From: Marinomonas flavescens
GTDB taxonomy: Bacteria; Pseudomonadota; Gammaproteobacteria; Pseudomonadales; Marinomonadaceae
Reading direction: 5' to 3'
NCBI RefSeq assembly: GCF_004352835.1
Contig: NZ_SJSB01000003.1
Location: 62,001-126,000, forward strand
Length of the DNA: 64,000 nucleotides
Part shown: positions 17,915-26,607 of the stretch, piece by piece
How positions within the stretch are numbered: position 1 is the first letter of the stretch
How the letters are laid out: the number at the start of each line of letters is the position of its first letter
The notes under the pieces: model-generated
Databases searched by the model: none
The model's input: only the letters and a program-made list of their open reading frames with translations
What the model was told of the DNA's origin: nothing
Made by a program: the position numbers and the translations under genes

Positions 17915-18568
17915 TCATTTAGGTGTTTCTTTATAGTTGGCGCCACTTGCAGGAAGTGGTTGGCCATCAAAAAACGCCTTTCCTTTATTAACCGTTAGTC
18001 TGCCTTCGCTAAACCACTTTACTGCCAGTGGATAGATCACATGTTCAAGTTTGTGAATCTTCATAGCTAATGATTCGGCGGTGTCTTCTGGCTCTATTTG
18101 AGTACTAGCTTGCACGATAACCGATCCAGCATCAAGTTCAGCGCTGACAAAGTGCACTGATACTCCATGTTCTTTATCGTTCGCATCGATAGCGCGCTGA
18201 TGCGTGTCTAAACCTTTATACTTCGGCAACAGAGAAGGGTGAATGTTAAGCATTCTTCCTTCGTAGTGACGGGTAAAGGTATCGGTCAAAATTCTCATGA
18301 AGCCCGCTAGAACAACAAGTTTCGGCTGATATTGATCAATCGTTTCTTGTAGCGATTGATCAAACGCCTCACGATCAGCAAAGCTTTTGTGATCCAAAAC
18401 ATGAGTAGGTATGCCCGCATTACGGGCTCGTTCCAACCCATAAGCATCGGCTTTGTTACTGATCACTGCGCTGATGGTGATGTCGAGCTTACCTTGCAAG
18501 CTTTGATCAATCAAAGCTTGCAAGTTGCTACCGCTGCCAGAGATTAAGACAACGATGGGAAAACTCAT
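17915..18568 (-). CDS. purN: Phosphoribosylglycinamide formyltransferase
   Basis: PurN transfers a formyl group from 10-formyl-THF to GAR in the third step of purine synthesis. The 217-residue product shows [15 protein letters not shown] for GAR phosphate binding, the catalytic [14 protein letters not shown] with its Asn and His, and [14 protein letters not shown] with the catalytic Asp. Its start overlaps the purM stop by 4 bp, the standard purM-purN coupling. Confidence 0.96.
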   Translation of the reverse strand: MSFPIVVLISGSGSNLQALIDQSLQGKLDITISAVISNKADAYGLERARNAGIPTHVLDHKSFADREAFDQSLQETIDQYQPKLVVLAGFMRILTDTFTRHYEGRMLNIHPSLLPKYKGLDTHQRAIDANDKEHGVSVHFVSAELDAGSVIVQASTQIEPEDTAESLAMKIHKLEHVIYPLAVKWFSEGRLTVNKGKAFFDGQPLPASGANYKETPK

Positions 18569-19623
18569 GCATTGGCCTCAAGGTCAGAAATCAGTACTTC
18601 TTTGCCGTCATTACGATCGCAAATATCACCGATGACCCAAGCGTTTTCACCTTCTGCTTTTAATATCGCTAAGGCGGTATCCGCTTTGTCCGCATCAACC
18701 GCAAGTACCATACCAACGCCACAGTTTAAGACGCGGTACATTTCTTCTTGCTCAACGTTGCCTTGCTCTTGTAGCCAATCAAACACAGCAGGGCGTTTCC
18801 AGCTAGTGGCGTCGATACGAGCCGCCGCGCTTTCTGGTAATACGCGAGGAATATTTTCTAGCAAGCCGCCACCAGTAATGTGAGACAGCGCATTAACAGA
18901 AATAGTTTCCATTAATTTCAGGATGGATTTCACATAAATGCGAGTAGGTTCCATCAAGGCATCTTTTAGTGCCACGCCATCAATTTCTTGATTTAGGTCG
19001 GCTTTGCTGACTTCAAGGATTTTACGAATCAATGAGTAGCCATTAGAGTGCGGGCCAGAAGAGCCTAGTGCAATTAGTGTGTCGCCAGCTTTTACATTGC
19101 TGCCGTCAATAATCGCTTCTTCTTCAACAACGCCAACACAAAAACCTGCTAGGTCATAGTCGCCGTCGTGGTACATGCCAGGCATTTCAGCGGTTTCGCC
19201 GCCAACCAAGGCACAGCCCGATAAAAGACAGCCTTCACCAATGCCAGTGACTACATTTGCGGCCACGTCGATGTCTAGTTTACCTGTTGCATAGTAATCT
19301 AGGAAAAGAAGAGGTTCTGCTCCAGCGACGATAAGATCGTTAACACACATTGCCACTAGGTCGATACCGATAGTGTCGTGCTTGTTAAGGTCCATGGCCA
19401 AACGCAGCTTGGTCCCTACACCATCTGTGCCGGAGACAAGGATAGGATTTTTATATTTAGTTGGAAGGCGAGTCAATGCGCCAAACCCACCTAATCCACC
19501 CATTACTTCAGGGCGACGAGTTTTTTTGCTGACGCCTTTGATGCGTTCAACAAGTTGATTGCCGGCATTAATATCTACGCCTGCGTCTTTATAACTAATC
19601 GATGGTTTGTCCGATTTGGTCAT
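18565..19623 (-). CDS. purM: Phosphoribosylformylglycinamidine cyclo-ligase
   Basis: PurM (AIR synthetase) closes the imidazole ring using ATP, the fifth purine step. The 352-residue product has [20 protein letters not shown] at its start, the ATP-site motif [27 protein letters not shown], and the [14 protein letters not shown] and [13 protein letters not shown] loops. It is divergent from the DUF2066 gene across 116 bp and translationally coupled to purN. No PurR-like operator was identified with confidence. Confidence 0.97.
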   Translation of the reverse strand: MTKSDKPSISYKDAGVDINAGNQLVERIKGVSKKTRRPEVMGGLGGFGALTRLPTKYKNPILVSGTDGVGTKLRLAMDLNKHDTIGIDLVAMCVNDLIVAGAEPLLFLDYYATGKLDIDVAANVVTGIGEGCLLSGCALVGGETAEMPGMYHDGDYDLAGFCVGVVEEEAIIDGSNVKAGDTLIALGSSGPHSNGYSLIRKILEVSKADLNQEIDGVALKDALMEPTRIYVKSILKLMETISVNALSHITGGGLLENIPRVLPESAAARIDATSWKRPAVFDWLQEQGNVEQEEMYRVLNCGVGMVLAVDADKADTALAILKAEGENAWVIGDICDRNDGKEVLISDLEANA

Positions 19624-19739
19624 TGCCTATGCCTTATCATGGTACGAGGAAAAAAATGCATTTTAGCATAGTGACACATTAGGGCTATGGTTCTTTGTTA
19701 TTAAGACAGTAGAATAAGCAAATAAACGAAGGAAGGGTT

Positions 19740-20888
19740 ATGAATTTTCGCATATTGATAGTTTTATTCAGTGTTTTTTTTGTGTCACTAGCAAATGCCG
19801 TCCCTGTGAGCAATCTTTATAGGGCTGATATTAAGCTGCCAGTGGTCGGTTCGGATGATCAATTGCTCGATGAGGCGTTTTCTCAAGCGGTTGAGCAAGT
19901 GTTGGTTAGAGTGTCGGGCGATAAGAAAGCGATTAGTGGTGATTTGTTAAAGCAGGCTCAATCAGATGCTCCGACATGGGTTGCGCAGCATTCGGTTGTT
20001 TCTTTGCCGCAGTTGCTGCCTGTAAATGGAGAGCTTGTAGCGGGTAAAAAAGTGAGTGTTATTTTCTATCGTGAATCGATAGATCGTTTTTTATCCAAAA
20101 ACAATTTGCCGGTATGGGGGAATAATCGACCTTCAGTTTTGGTTTGGGCGGTCAGTGAAGATAATGGTGTGAGAAGTATTTCTGGCGCCAATGCTCCTTC
20201 GGAATTATTGAATGATTTGGCAACGTCTGCAGCTATGGTTGGTGTTCCAATTTACGCGCCTCTGGTGGATTCTGTTGATAAGAGTGCTATTTCTCCATCT
20301 GATATATGGGGGTTCTTTGAAAGCAGTATTAAGCAAGCAAGTAAGCGATATCAGACGGATGCTGTTGCTGCAATGCGTGTGACTGATTATGCCGGAACGG
20401 TAAGTGGAACCTTGCTGGTTTTATTGGATGATGGTACCAGTCAGCGGTTTTCTCTGAATGGCGATAGCTTGCAGGCCTTGGCTGATCAGGCTAGTTCTGA
20501 TATGGCGTTAGTCTTGTCTACACGCTATGCAGCCGTTAGAAACGTTGCTGTGGAAAGTCGTTTAATGATTCAGGTGTCAGGCATAAATAGTTACCTTGCT
20601 TTGAATAAAGTTCAGTCTTATTTAGAGCAGGTTGGTGTTGTTAGGGATGTTTTTGTTGTGGGTGCGAAGGGGGATCTAGTGACTTTTTCGGTAGCGATTA
20701 ACGGCAGTAAACAAAAATTAATAAACAGCATTTCTTTGAGTAGCCTGTTGCAGATTGATAATACTAAGCCCATTGCTACAAAGAGTAACGGCGTTGCTGG
20801 GGAGCCTATGGTGGGCGAAAGTGTCAATCAGGTTGATGTCCCAGCAGAACCAATTGAAACCTTTAAATATAGTGGAGTTCAGCAGTGA
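19740..20888 (+). CDS. DUF2066 family exported protein
   Basis: It encodes 382 residues with a signal peptide (hydrophobic ~5-18, cleavage near SLANA-V). The first half carries the DUF2066 pattern: LYRADIKLPVVGSDDQLLDEAFSQAVEQVLVRVSG cut here into two visible blocks (residues ~26-60), then a YRESIDRFLSKNNLPVWGNNRP region. The function is unknown. In many gammaproteobacteria this gene is divergent from purM, as here. The next small gene overlaps its stop codon in a GTGA arrangement, suggesting coupling. Confidence 0.8.
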   Translation: MNFRILIVLFSVFFVSLANAVPVSNLYRADIKLPVVGSDDQLLDEAFSQAVEQVLVRVSGDKKAISGDLLKQAQSDAPTWVAQHSVVSLPQLLPVNGELVAGKKVSVIFYRESIDRFLSKNNLPVWGNNRPSVLVWAVSEDNGVRSISGANAPSELLNDLATSAAMVGVPIYAPLVDSVDKSAISPSDIWGFFESSIKQASKRYQTDAVAAMRVTDYAGTVSGTLLVLLDDGTSQRFSLNGDSLQALADQASSDMALVLSTRYAAVRNVAVESRLMIQVSGINSYLALNKVQSYLEQVGVVRDVFVVGAKGDLVTFSVAINGSKQKLINSISLSSLLQIDNTKPIATKSNGVAGEPMVGESVNQVDVPAEPIETFKYSGVQQ

Positions 20889-21112
20889 CAGAATTAAATG
20901 AAGACTCTGTAGTGACGTTAGATTTTTTTGCTAGAGATGAAGAAGAGCAGCAGGATTTCTTGCGCCAAACTTGGTGTAATGAGTGTATGGAAATGGACTT
21001 AGGGATGAAAAATCCTATCGAATACTCAACTCCGGATCGAGTTTGGATTGAAGGTGAGTGTGTTAAATGCTCGTCCAAAGTCATTACGGAGATTGTTGAA
21101 GAAGAGGAATAA
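20885..21112 (+). CDS. Small zinc-ribbon-like acidic protein
   Basis: It encodes 75 residues starting at a GTG that overlaps the DUF2066 stop. Two cysteine pairs (CNEC near 31-34 and CVKC near 59-62) are spaced as in a four-Cys zinc ribbon, with an acidic C-terminal tail (EIVEEEE). I do not recognise a named family. A strong bidirectional terminator follows 30 bp after the stop. Translational coupling to the DUF2066 gene supports it being real. Confidence 0.7.
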   Translation: MTELNEDSVVTLDFFARDEEEQQDFLRQTWCNECMEMDLGMKNPIEYSTPDRVWIEGECVKCSSKVITEIVEEEE

Positions 21113-21141
21113 TACTTCTCTACTTAATTACAATTTGAAGT

Positions 21142-21171
21142 AAAAAAAACCGCGCCTTGGCGCGGTTTTTT
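21142..21171. terminator. Bidirectional rho-independent terminator
   Basis: A perfect 8-bp GC-rich stem (ACCGCGCC, 21149-21156; complement 21159-21166) has an A-run on its left and a T-run on its right. It can therefore end transcription of the small zinc-ribbon gene on the plus strand and of gltA on the minus strand. Confidence 0.92.
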
Positions 21172-21185
21172 GTATCAACTTTGTT

Positions 21186-22466
21186 TTACTTTTCAGGGTA
21201 ATCGCGTTGTGGTTTACCAACGTAAAGCTGACGAGGGCGGCCAATTTTATAGGGGCCGCTGATCATTTCATTCCAATGAGATATCCAGCCGCTAGTACGA
21301 GACATGGCAAAAATCACCGTAAACATACTGCTTGGGATGCCAATGGCCTTCATGATAATGCCGGAGTAGAAATCTACATTCGGATACAATTTACGCTCAA
21401 TAAAGTAAGGGTCTTCAAGCGCAATTTGCTCTAATCGTTTAGCAATTTTTAGCAAAGGATCATTTGATTGTCCTAATTCAGCTAAAACTTGGTCACAGGT
21501 CTCGCGCATTACCTTGGCACGTGGGTCAAAGTTTTTATAAACGCGATGTCCAAAGCCCATTAAGCGGAAAGGATCGTCTTTGTCTTTTGCTTTTGCTATA
21601 TATTCATCGATATTTGCAACGTCGCCAATTTCTTCAAGCATCGTTAATACTGCTTCGTTGGCACCGCCATGAGCAGGCCCCCAAAGGGTTGCAATACCAG
21701 CAGCAATACAAGCGAATGGATTGGCGCCAGAAGAGCCTGCTAAGCGTACAGTAGACGTTGAGGCGTTCTGCTCGTGGTCCGCATGAAGGATGAAAATTCG
21801 ATCCATCGCTTTAGCAAATACTGGGTTTACAACGTACTCTTCACATGGTGTTGCAAACATCATGTACAAGAAGTTTTCAGCGTAAGATAAATCGTTACGT
21901 GGGTACATAACTGGCTGATCTTTAGAGTATTTATAGCAAATCGCAGCAAGTGTCGGCATTTTCGAAATTAAACGGAAAGCCGCAATCTCGCGATGCTCTG
22001 CATTGTTGATGTCCATGTGATCTTGGTAGAAAGCAGATAGCGCTCCAACCAATCCGCACATGATTGCCATCGGGTGTGCATCGTTACGGAAACCTTCGAT
22101 AAATTTATGCATCGATTGGTTTACCATTGTGTGATTGCCAACAGTTTCTACGAACGCTTCTTTTTGATCCTTATCTGGCAACTCTCCATACAAAAGAAGG
22201 TAACAGGTTTCTAGATAGTCAGAATGTTCTGCTAGTTGCGCAATGGGATAGCCACGGTGTAAAAGAATACCTGCATCGCCATCGATGTAAGTAATTGCAG
22301 ATTCACACGAGCCAGTTGACATAAATCCAGGGTCGTAGGTAAAGATACCTTTAGAGCCTAGAGTGCGAACATCAATAACATCTGAACCTAGTGTACCGGA
22401 AAGAACGGGTAATTCGATTGGATTATCGATCCCATCCACTGTAATTCGAGCTTTTTTATCAGCCAT
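21186..22466 (-). CDS. gltA: Citrate synthase (type II, hexameric)
   Basis: GltA condenses acetyl-CoA and oxaloacetate to citrate at the entry to the TCA cycle. The 426-residue product starts [12 protein letters not shown]. It carries the N-terminal domain typical of the NADH-sensitive gammaproteobacterial enzyme. The catalytic histidines lie in [13 protein letters not shown] and [11 protein letters not shown], and the acidic residue in the NVDFYSG region. It is divergent from sdhC across 569 bp, as in E. coli and pseudomonads, and ends at the bidirectional terminator. Confidence 0.97.
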   Translation of the reverse strand: MADKKARITVDGIDNPIELPVLSGTLGSDVIDVRTLGSKGIFTYDPGFMSTGSCESAITYIDGDAGILLHRGYPIAQLAEHSDYLETCYLLLYGELPDKDQKEAFVETVGNHTMVNQSMHKFIEGFRNDAHPMAIMCGLVGALSAFYQDHMDINNAEHREIAAFRLISKMPTLAAICYKYSKDQPVMYPRNDLSYAENFLYMMFATPCEEYVVNPVFAKAMDRIFILHADHEQNASTSTVRLAGSSGANPFACIAAGIATLWGPAHGGANEAVLTMLEEIGDVANIDEYIAKAKDKDDPFRLMGFGHRVYKNFDPRAKVMRETCDQVLAELGQSNDPLLKIAKRLEQIALEDPYFIERKLYPNVDFYSGIIMKAIGIPSSMFTVIFAMSRTSGWISHWNEMISGPYKIGRPRQLYVGKPQRDYPEK

Positions 22467-23035
22467 TTATGGTCTCCTTCGTATTCTGATCCGAGGCTAA
22501 AAAGTCACAAATTGATCTGTCTAGCCAAGAAGGTGGGCAAAAAATACTGTCTACGCACTATAAAAGTCAATGTTATGCATTTGCAAACTACTTGCATAAT
22601 TATCTTTGTGTTTGTAATTATCTGACAAAATTGACTTTTATGCTATGTTTAAAAAATATACCGTCTACACCTATCGTTATGAAATATAAGTGTTATTTCA
22701 CTTTTTTCGCTGTGAAAAATTTCGTAATTTAGTACCATTATTGTTCTGGCTTATGGTTACATTCAGCTTGTGAATGATGATCATTGAAAACCCATACTCT
22801 TGTCTATTTGTCTTAGTAAATTTCGCTGGTCTATAATTGCGGTCACGATGATTCCATTGATTTGTTGATGTCTTGAAAATAAAGAGTAGTTCCTTTATCT
22901 CAACTCGTTCGCAAATCGATGGGATTTTCAAAGTAGGCCTATGATGCAGTCGTATTTTACGCGAGTTAATACGTTGGTGCATATAGATATTGGGTCGTGA
23001 TTGACCACTCAATCGATAAAATGGTGTAAAGAGTC
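22467..23035. other. 569-bp gltA-sdhC divergent regulatory gap
   Basis: AT-rich, with no supported gene. It must hold the divergent promoters for gltA and the sdh-suc genes. A candidate gltA promoter is listed separately. Short AT-rich direct and inverted motifs around 22570-22680 may bind global regulators, but none matched a consensus well enough to name. Confidence 0.6.
22541..22570 (-). promoter_or_regulatory. Candidate sigma-70 promoter for gltA
   Basis: On the minus strand TTGACT (22570-22565) and TATTTT (22546-22541) are separated by 18 bp, about 75 bp upstream of the gltA start. The -35 match is good and the -10 match fair. Confidence 0.35.
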
Positions 23036-23413
23036 GTGAGTAAAAAAAGACCAGTCAACCTTGATATTTCAACAATATCTCAGCCCGTAGCAGCAATAAC
23101 GTCAATTCTTCATCGTGCAACAGGAATCATTCTCTTTATCGGTTTGGTTTTCTTGTTTTATGCATTTGATGTCTCTTTAGAGTCTCAAGAAGGTTTTGAC
23201 CACGTTGTTGACATGCTTCAAAACAATTTCCTAGCGAAGTTTATTATTTGGGGTGTCGTTTCTGCCTTGATGTACCATCTTGTAGCAGGTGTAAAACACT
23301 TGTTTATGGATCTAGGGTATTTTGAGGAATTGGAAAGTGGGCGCCAAGCTGCTATTGCTAACTTAGTAATTGCTGCTGTCCTAATCGTTTTAGCAGGGGT
23401 GTGGATATGGTAA
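23036..23413 (+). CDS. sdhC: Succinate dehydrogenase cytochrome b556 subunit
   Basis: This membrane anchor subunit of complex II is 125 residues with three hydrophobic helices (~28-48, 66-88, 104-124). The N-terminal signature RPVNLDISTI followed by SILHRATGIILF is typical, with the Ser and Arg of the quinone site. A haem-ligand His lies in YHLVAGVKHL. The start is GTG at 23036. The sdhD ATG lies inside its last codons. Confidence 0.95.
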   Translation: MSKKRPVNLDISTISQPVAAITSILHRATGIILFIGLVFLFYAFDVSLESQEGFDHVVDMLQNNFLAKFIIWGVVSALMYHLVAGVKHLFMDLGYFEELESGRQAAIANLVIAAVLIVLAGVWIW

Positions 23414-23754
23414 CTCAAATTACAAATTTCGGCCGTTCCGGTCTTTATGATTGGATGATGCAGCGAGTTTCAGCGGTTGTGTTGGCTCTGTACACTGTGT
23501 TTATTATCGGTTACTTGTTAATGCACCCTGATCTGACATTTGATCAGTGGAGTGCTTTGTTCGAGACTACTTGGATGCGCATCTTTAGTTTAATGATGCT
23601 GTTGTCCATTGGTATGCACTCCTGGATTGGTTTGTGGTCAGTATCAACCGACTACATTAAGCCAACCGGTATTCGTTTCTTTTTTCAAGCTTTATGCGGT
23701 CTACTGATGTTTGTTTACATCGTATGGGGCATTCAGGTTCTTTGGGGGCTATAA
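23407..23754 (+). CDS. sdhD: Succinate dehydrogenase hydrophobic membrane anchor
   Basis: This is the second membrane anchor of complex II. I chose the ATG at 23407, preceded by AGGGG with 7-nt spacing, giving 115 residues, the same length as E. coli SdhD; a GTG at 23401 is less likely. Three transmembrane helices are evident. The haem/quinone region has LLSIGMHSWIGLWSVSTDYI, with the conserved His and the DY pair. It overlaps sdhC by 7 bp and sdhA starts 3 bp after its stop. Confidence 0.93.
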   Translation: MVTQITNFGRSGLYDWMMQRVSAVVLALYTVFIIGYLLMHPDLTFDQWSALFETTWMRIFSLMMLLSIGMHSWIGLWSVSTDYIKPTGIRFFFQALCGLLMFVYIVWGIQVLWGL

Positions 23755-23757
23755 GTA

Positions 23758-25530
23758 ATGGCAAATATTCGTACTATTTCTTTTGATGCCATTGTAATTG
23801 GTGGTGGTGGTGCTGGTATGCGCGCCGCATTGCAATTGACAGAATCTGGTTTAAACACTGCGTGTGTAACGAAAGTATTTCCAACTCGTTCACACACAGT
23901 TTCTGCACAAGGTGGTATTACCTGTGCAATCGCAAGTGAAGATCCAAATGATGATTGGCGCTGGCACATGTATGACACCGTAAAAGGGTCAGACTATATT
24001 GGCGACCAAGAAGCGATCGAATACATGTGTTCTGTAGGCCCACAAGCCGTATTTGAACTTGAACACATGGGTCTACCATTCTCTCGTAAAGAGAATGGTC
24101 GTATTTACCAACGTCCTTTTGGTGGCCAATCAAAAGATTTTGGTAAAGGCGGCCAAGCGGCTCGTACTTGTGCTGCCGCTGACCGTACTGGTCATGCTTT
24201 GTTGCACACGCTTTATCAAGCAAACTTGAAAGGCGGCACTACCTTCTTAAATGAATGGTATGCCACTGACCTTGTTAAAAACAGCGAAGGCGCTGTTGTT
24301 GGTGTGATTGCTATTTGCATTGAAACAGGTGAAACACTTTACCTTAAAGCAAAAGCAACCGTACTAGCGACTGGCGGTGCAGGTCGTATCTTCCAGTCTA
24401 CAACTAATGCACACATCAACACGGGTGATGGTGTTGGTATGGCGTTGCGTGCTGGTTTCCCTGTACAAGACATGGAAATGTGGCAGTTTCACCCAACGGG
24501 CATCTACGGTGCCGGTACACTAGTGACAGAAGGTTGTCGCGGTGAAGGTGGTTACTTGATCAACAAAGATGGCGAGCGTTTCATGGAGCGTTATGCGCCA
24601 AACGCGAAAGATCTTGCAGGTCGTGACGTAGTGGCACGTTCTATGATTCTTGAAATCCTAGAAGGTCGTGGTTGTGGTCCAGAAGGCGATCATGTGTTGC
24701 TTAAGCTTGATCACCTAGGTGAAGAAACGTTGAATAAACGTCTTCCTGGTATCCTAGAGTTGTCTCGTACTTTTGCTCACGTAGATCCAGTAAAAGAACC
24801 AATCCCAGTTATTCCTACTTGTCATTACATGATGGGTGGTGTGCCGACTAACATCAGTGGTCAAGCGCTAATGCAAAACGAAGCCGGCGAAGATGTGATC
24901 ATCGATGGTTTGTATGCATGTGGTGAAATCGCTTGTGTGTCTGTACATGGTGCAAACCGTCTAGGTGGTAACTCGTTACTTGACTTAGTTGTGTTTGGTC
25001 GTGCAGTTGGTCTACATGTTAAGAAAGTGCTAGACGCTGGTTTTGACTCTCTTGATGCAAATGACACCGACATTGAAAAAGCCATGGCTCGTTTGACTCG
25101 CCTGAATAATTCAACAGGTGGTGAAGATGTTGCTGCGGTTCGTGCAGAGCTTCAAAAAGTAATGCAGTTGTACTTTGGTGTATTCCGCGAAGGCGCAATG
25201 ATGCAGAAAGGCTTGAAAGCCCTTGAAGACATTCGTAAGCGTGTAGAAAACCTAAATCTTAGTGATAAGAGTCAGGCATTTAACACCGCACGTGTTGAAG
25301 CGCTTGAGCTTGAGAACTTGTTAGAAGTAGCAGAAGCAACCGCTATTCCAGCAGAATTCCGCAAAGAAAGTCGTGGCGCACATGCGCGTAACGATTTCAC
25401 CGAGCGTGATGATGAGAATTGGTTGAAACACTCATTGTTCCATCCTGCAAGCAAAGCAGTTACGAAACGTGACGTAAACTTTGGACCGAAAACGATGGAA
25501 GCTTTTCCACCAACAATTCGTTCATACTAA
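23758..25530 (+). CDS. sdhA: Succinate dehydrogenase flavoprotein subunit
   Basis: SdhA oxidises succinate to fumarate with covalently bound FAD. The 590-residue product has the dinucleotide loop [16 protein letters not shown], the flavin-linking His in [10 protein letters not shown], the substrate-site HPTGIYGAG and [19 protein letters not shown], and [20 protein letters not shown]. It lies 3 bp after sdhD and 12 bp before sdhB within sdhCDAB. Confidence 0.98.
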   Translation: MANIRTISFDAIVIGGGGAGMRAALQLTESGLNTACVTKVFPTRSHTVSAQGGITCAIASEDPNDDWRWHMYDTVKGSDYIGDQEAIEYMCSVGPQAVFELEHMGLPFSRKENGRIYQRPFGGQSKDFGKGGQAARTCAAADRTGHALLHTLYQANLKGGTTFLNEWYATDLVKNSEGAVVGVIAICIETGETLYLKAKATVLATGGAGRIFQSTTNAHINTGDGVGMALRAGFPVQDMEMWQFHPTGIYGAGTLVTEGCRGEGGYLINKDGERFMERYAPNAKDLAGRDVVARSMILEILEGRGCGPEGDHVLLKLDHLGEETLNKRLPGILELSRTFAHVDPVKEPIPVIPTCHYMMGGVPTNISGQALMQNEAGEDVIIDGLYACGEIACVSVHGANRLGGNSLLDLVVFGRAVGLHVKKVLDAGFDSLDANDTDIEKAMARLTRLNNSTGGEDVAAVRAELQKVMQLYFGVFREGAMMQKGLKALEDIRKRVENLNLSDKSQAFNTARVEALELENLLEVAEATAIPAEFRKESRGAHARNDFTERDDENWLKHSLFHPASKAVTKRDVNFGPKTMEAFPPTIRSY

Positions 25531-25542
25531 GGAGTAATTGGA

Positions 25543-26247
25543 ATGTTAGTTAGTATTTATCGTTACAATCCTGAAGTGGACGATGCGCCATACATGAAGG
25601 ACTACCAGATTGATTTGCCTGCGGGCAAAGATTTGATGGTTTTGGATGTATTGAACTTGTTGAAAGCTCAAGATCCTAGTATTTCTTACCGTCGTTCATG
25701 CCGTGAAGGTGTGTGTGGTTCCGATGGTATGAACATGTCAGGTAAAAATGGTCTAGCTTGTATTACACCAGTTTCAGAAGCAGCGAAGAAAGGTAAGCTT
25801 GTCTTGCGTCCGTTGCCTGGCCTGCCTGTAGTGCGTGATCTAGTGGTTGATATGGGTCAATTTTACAAGCAATACGAAAAAATTCGCCCTTATCTTCTTA
25901 ACGATACGCCAGTACCTGCGATTGAACGTTTGCAAAGTCCTGAAGAGCGTGAAAAGCTTGATGGTCTATACGAATGTATTTTGTGTGCTTGTTGTTCAAC
26001 AGCGTGCCCATCTTTTTGGTGGAATCCTGATAAGTTTGTTGGACCTTCTGGTTTACTACAAGCTTACCGCTTCTTGGCGGACAGTCGTGACACAGCAACA
26101 CAAGAGCGTTTAGGTGAGCTAGATGATCCGTTCAGCGTATTCCGTTGCCATGGGATCATGAACTGTGTCAATGTTTGTCCGAAAGGATTAAACCCTACAA
26201 AAGCCATTGGTAATATTCGTACCATGCTTTTGCAAAGAGCGACTTAA
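25543..26247 (+). CDS. sdhB: Succinate dehydrogenase iron-sulfur subunit
   Basis: SdhB carries electrons from FAD to the quinone site. The 234-residue product has all cluster motifs: CREGVCGSDGMNMSG with a further Cys for [2Fe-2S], CILCACCSTACPSFWW for [4Fe-4S], and CHGIMNCVNVCPKGLNP for [3Fe-4S]. A strong hairpin terminator lies 44 bp past the stop and separates it from sucA. Confidence 0.98.
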   Translation: MLVSIYRYNPEVDDAPYMKDYQIDLPAGKDLMVLDVLNLLKAQDPSISYRRSCREGVCGSDGMNMSGKNGLACITPVSEAAKKGKLVLRPLPGLPVVRDLVVDMGQFYKQYEKIRPYLLNDTPVPAIERLQSPEEREKLDGLYECILCACCSTACPSFWWNPDKFVGPSGLLQAYRFLADSRDTATQERLGELDDPFSVFRCHGIMNCVNVCPKGLNPTKAIGNIRTMLLQRAT

Positions 26248-26607
26248 GTCATAAATGATTCACTTTGTTGTTATAGAGTGAATAATGCTCAGGCGGCTTG
26301 AATTTGTTCTTCAATGCCGCCGTTTTTGCATCTTTTGGTGTAGAGAACTGAACAAAAAGAATTTAAAATTTGTCCTGTGCTTGCAAGGATGTACTTAGAG
26401 AGACTATTGGATTGATTGCTTAGGCAAAGTGCTGTGAGACACGGCATAAATAATAGTTTGGTATAGAATGCAACAGGACATATACGGTGATAAATTGACA
26501 ACAAATCGAGGCTTTAACAGCCTTACGGGCCTGATGGAATTATTGACTGATATGATAAGTTCATACCGGGACCCCGGTAGCTGGCTCGAACATAAGGGTG
26601 ATCGAGA
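26248..26607. other. 360-bp sdhB-sucA gap
   Basis: No gene is supported. It contains a weak hairpin (ATTCACT/AGTGAAT arms, 26258-26283), then the strong terminator listed separately, then about 270 bp that should include a sucA promoter. No promoter could be named with confidence. Confidence 0.6.
26292..26327 (+). terminator. Rho-independent terminator between sdhB and sucA
   Basis: The stem GGCGGC-TTGAA (26292-26302) pairs with TTCAATGCCGCC (26310-26321) with a single bulged base. GTTTTT follows directly. It sits 44 bp after sdhB and should end or attenuate the sdh transcript before sucA. Confidence 0.85.

Noticed and set aside
22698..23012. 104-codon open frame on the minus strand in the gltA-sdhC gap
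   Set aside because: Basic, low-complexity translation with no family signature, overlapping the expected sdh promoter region.
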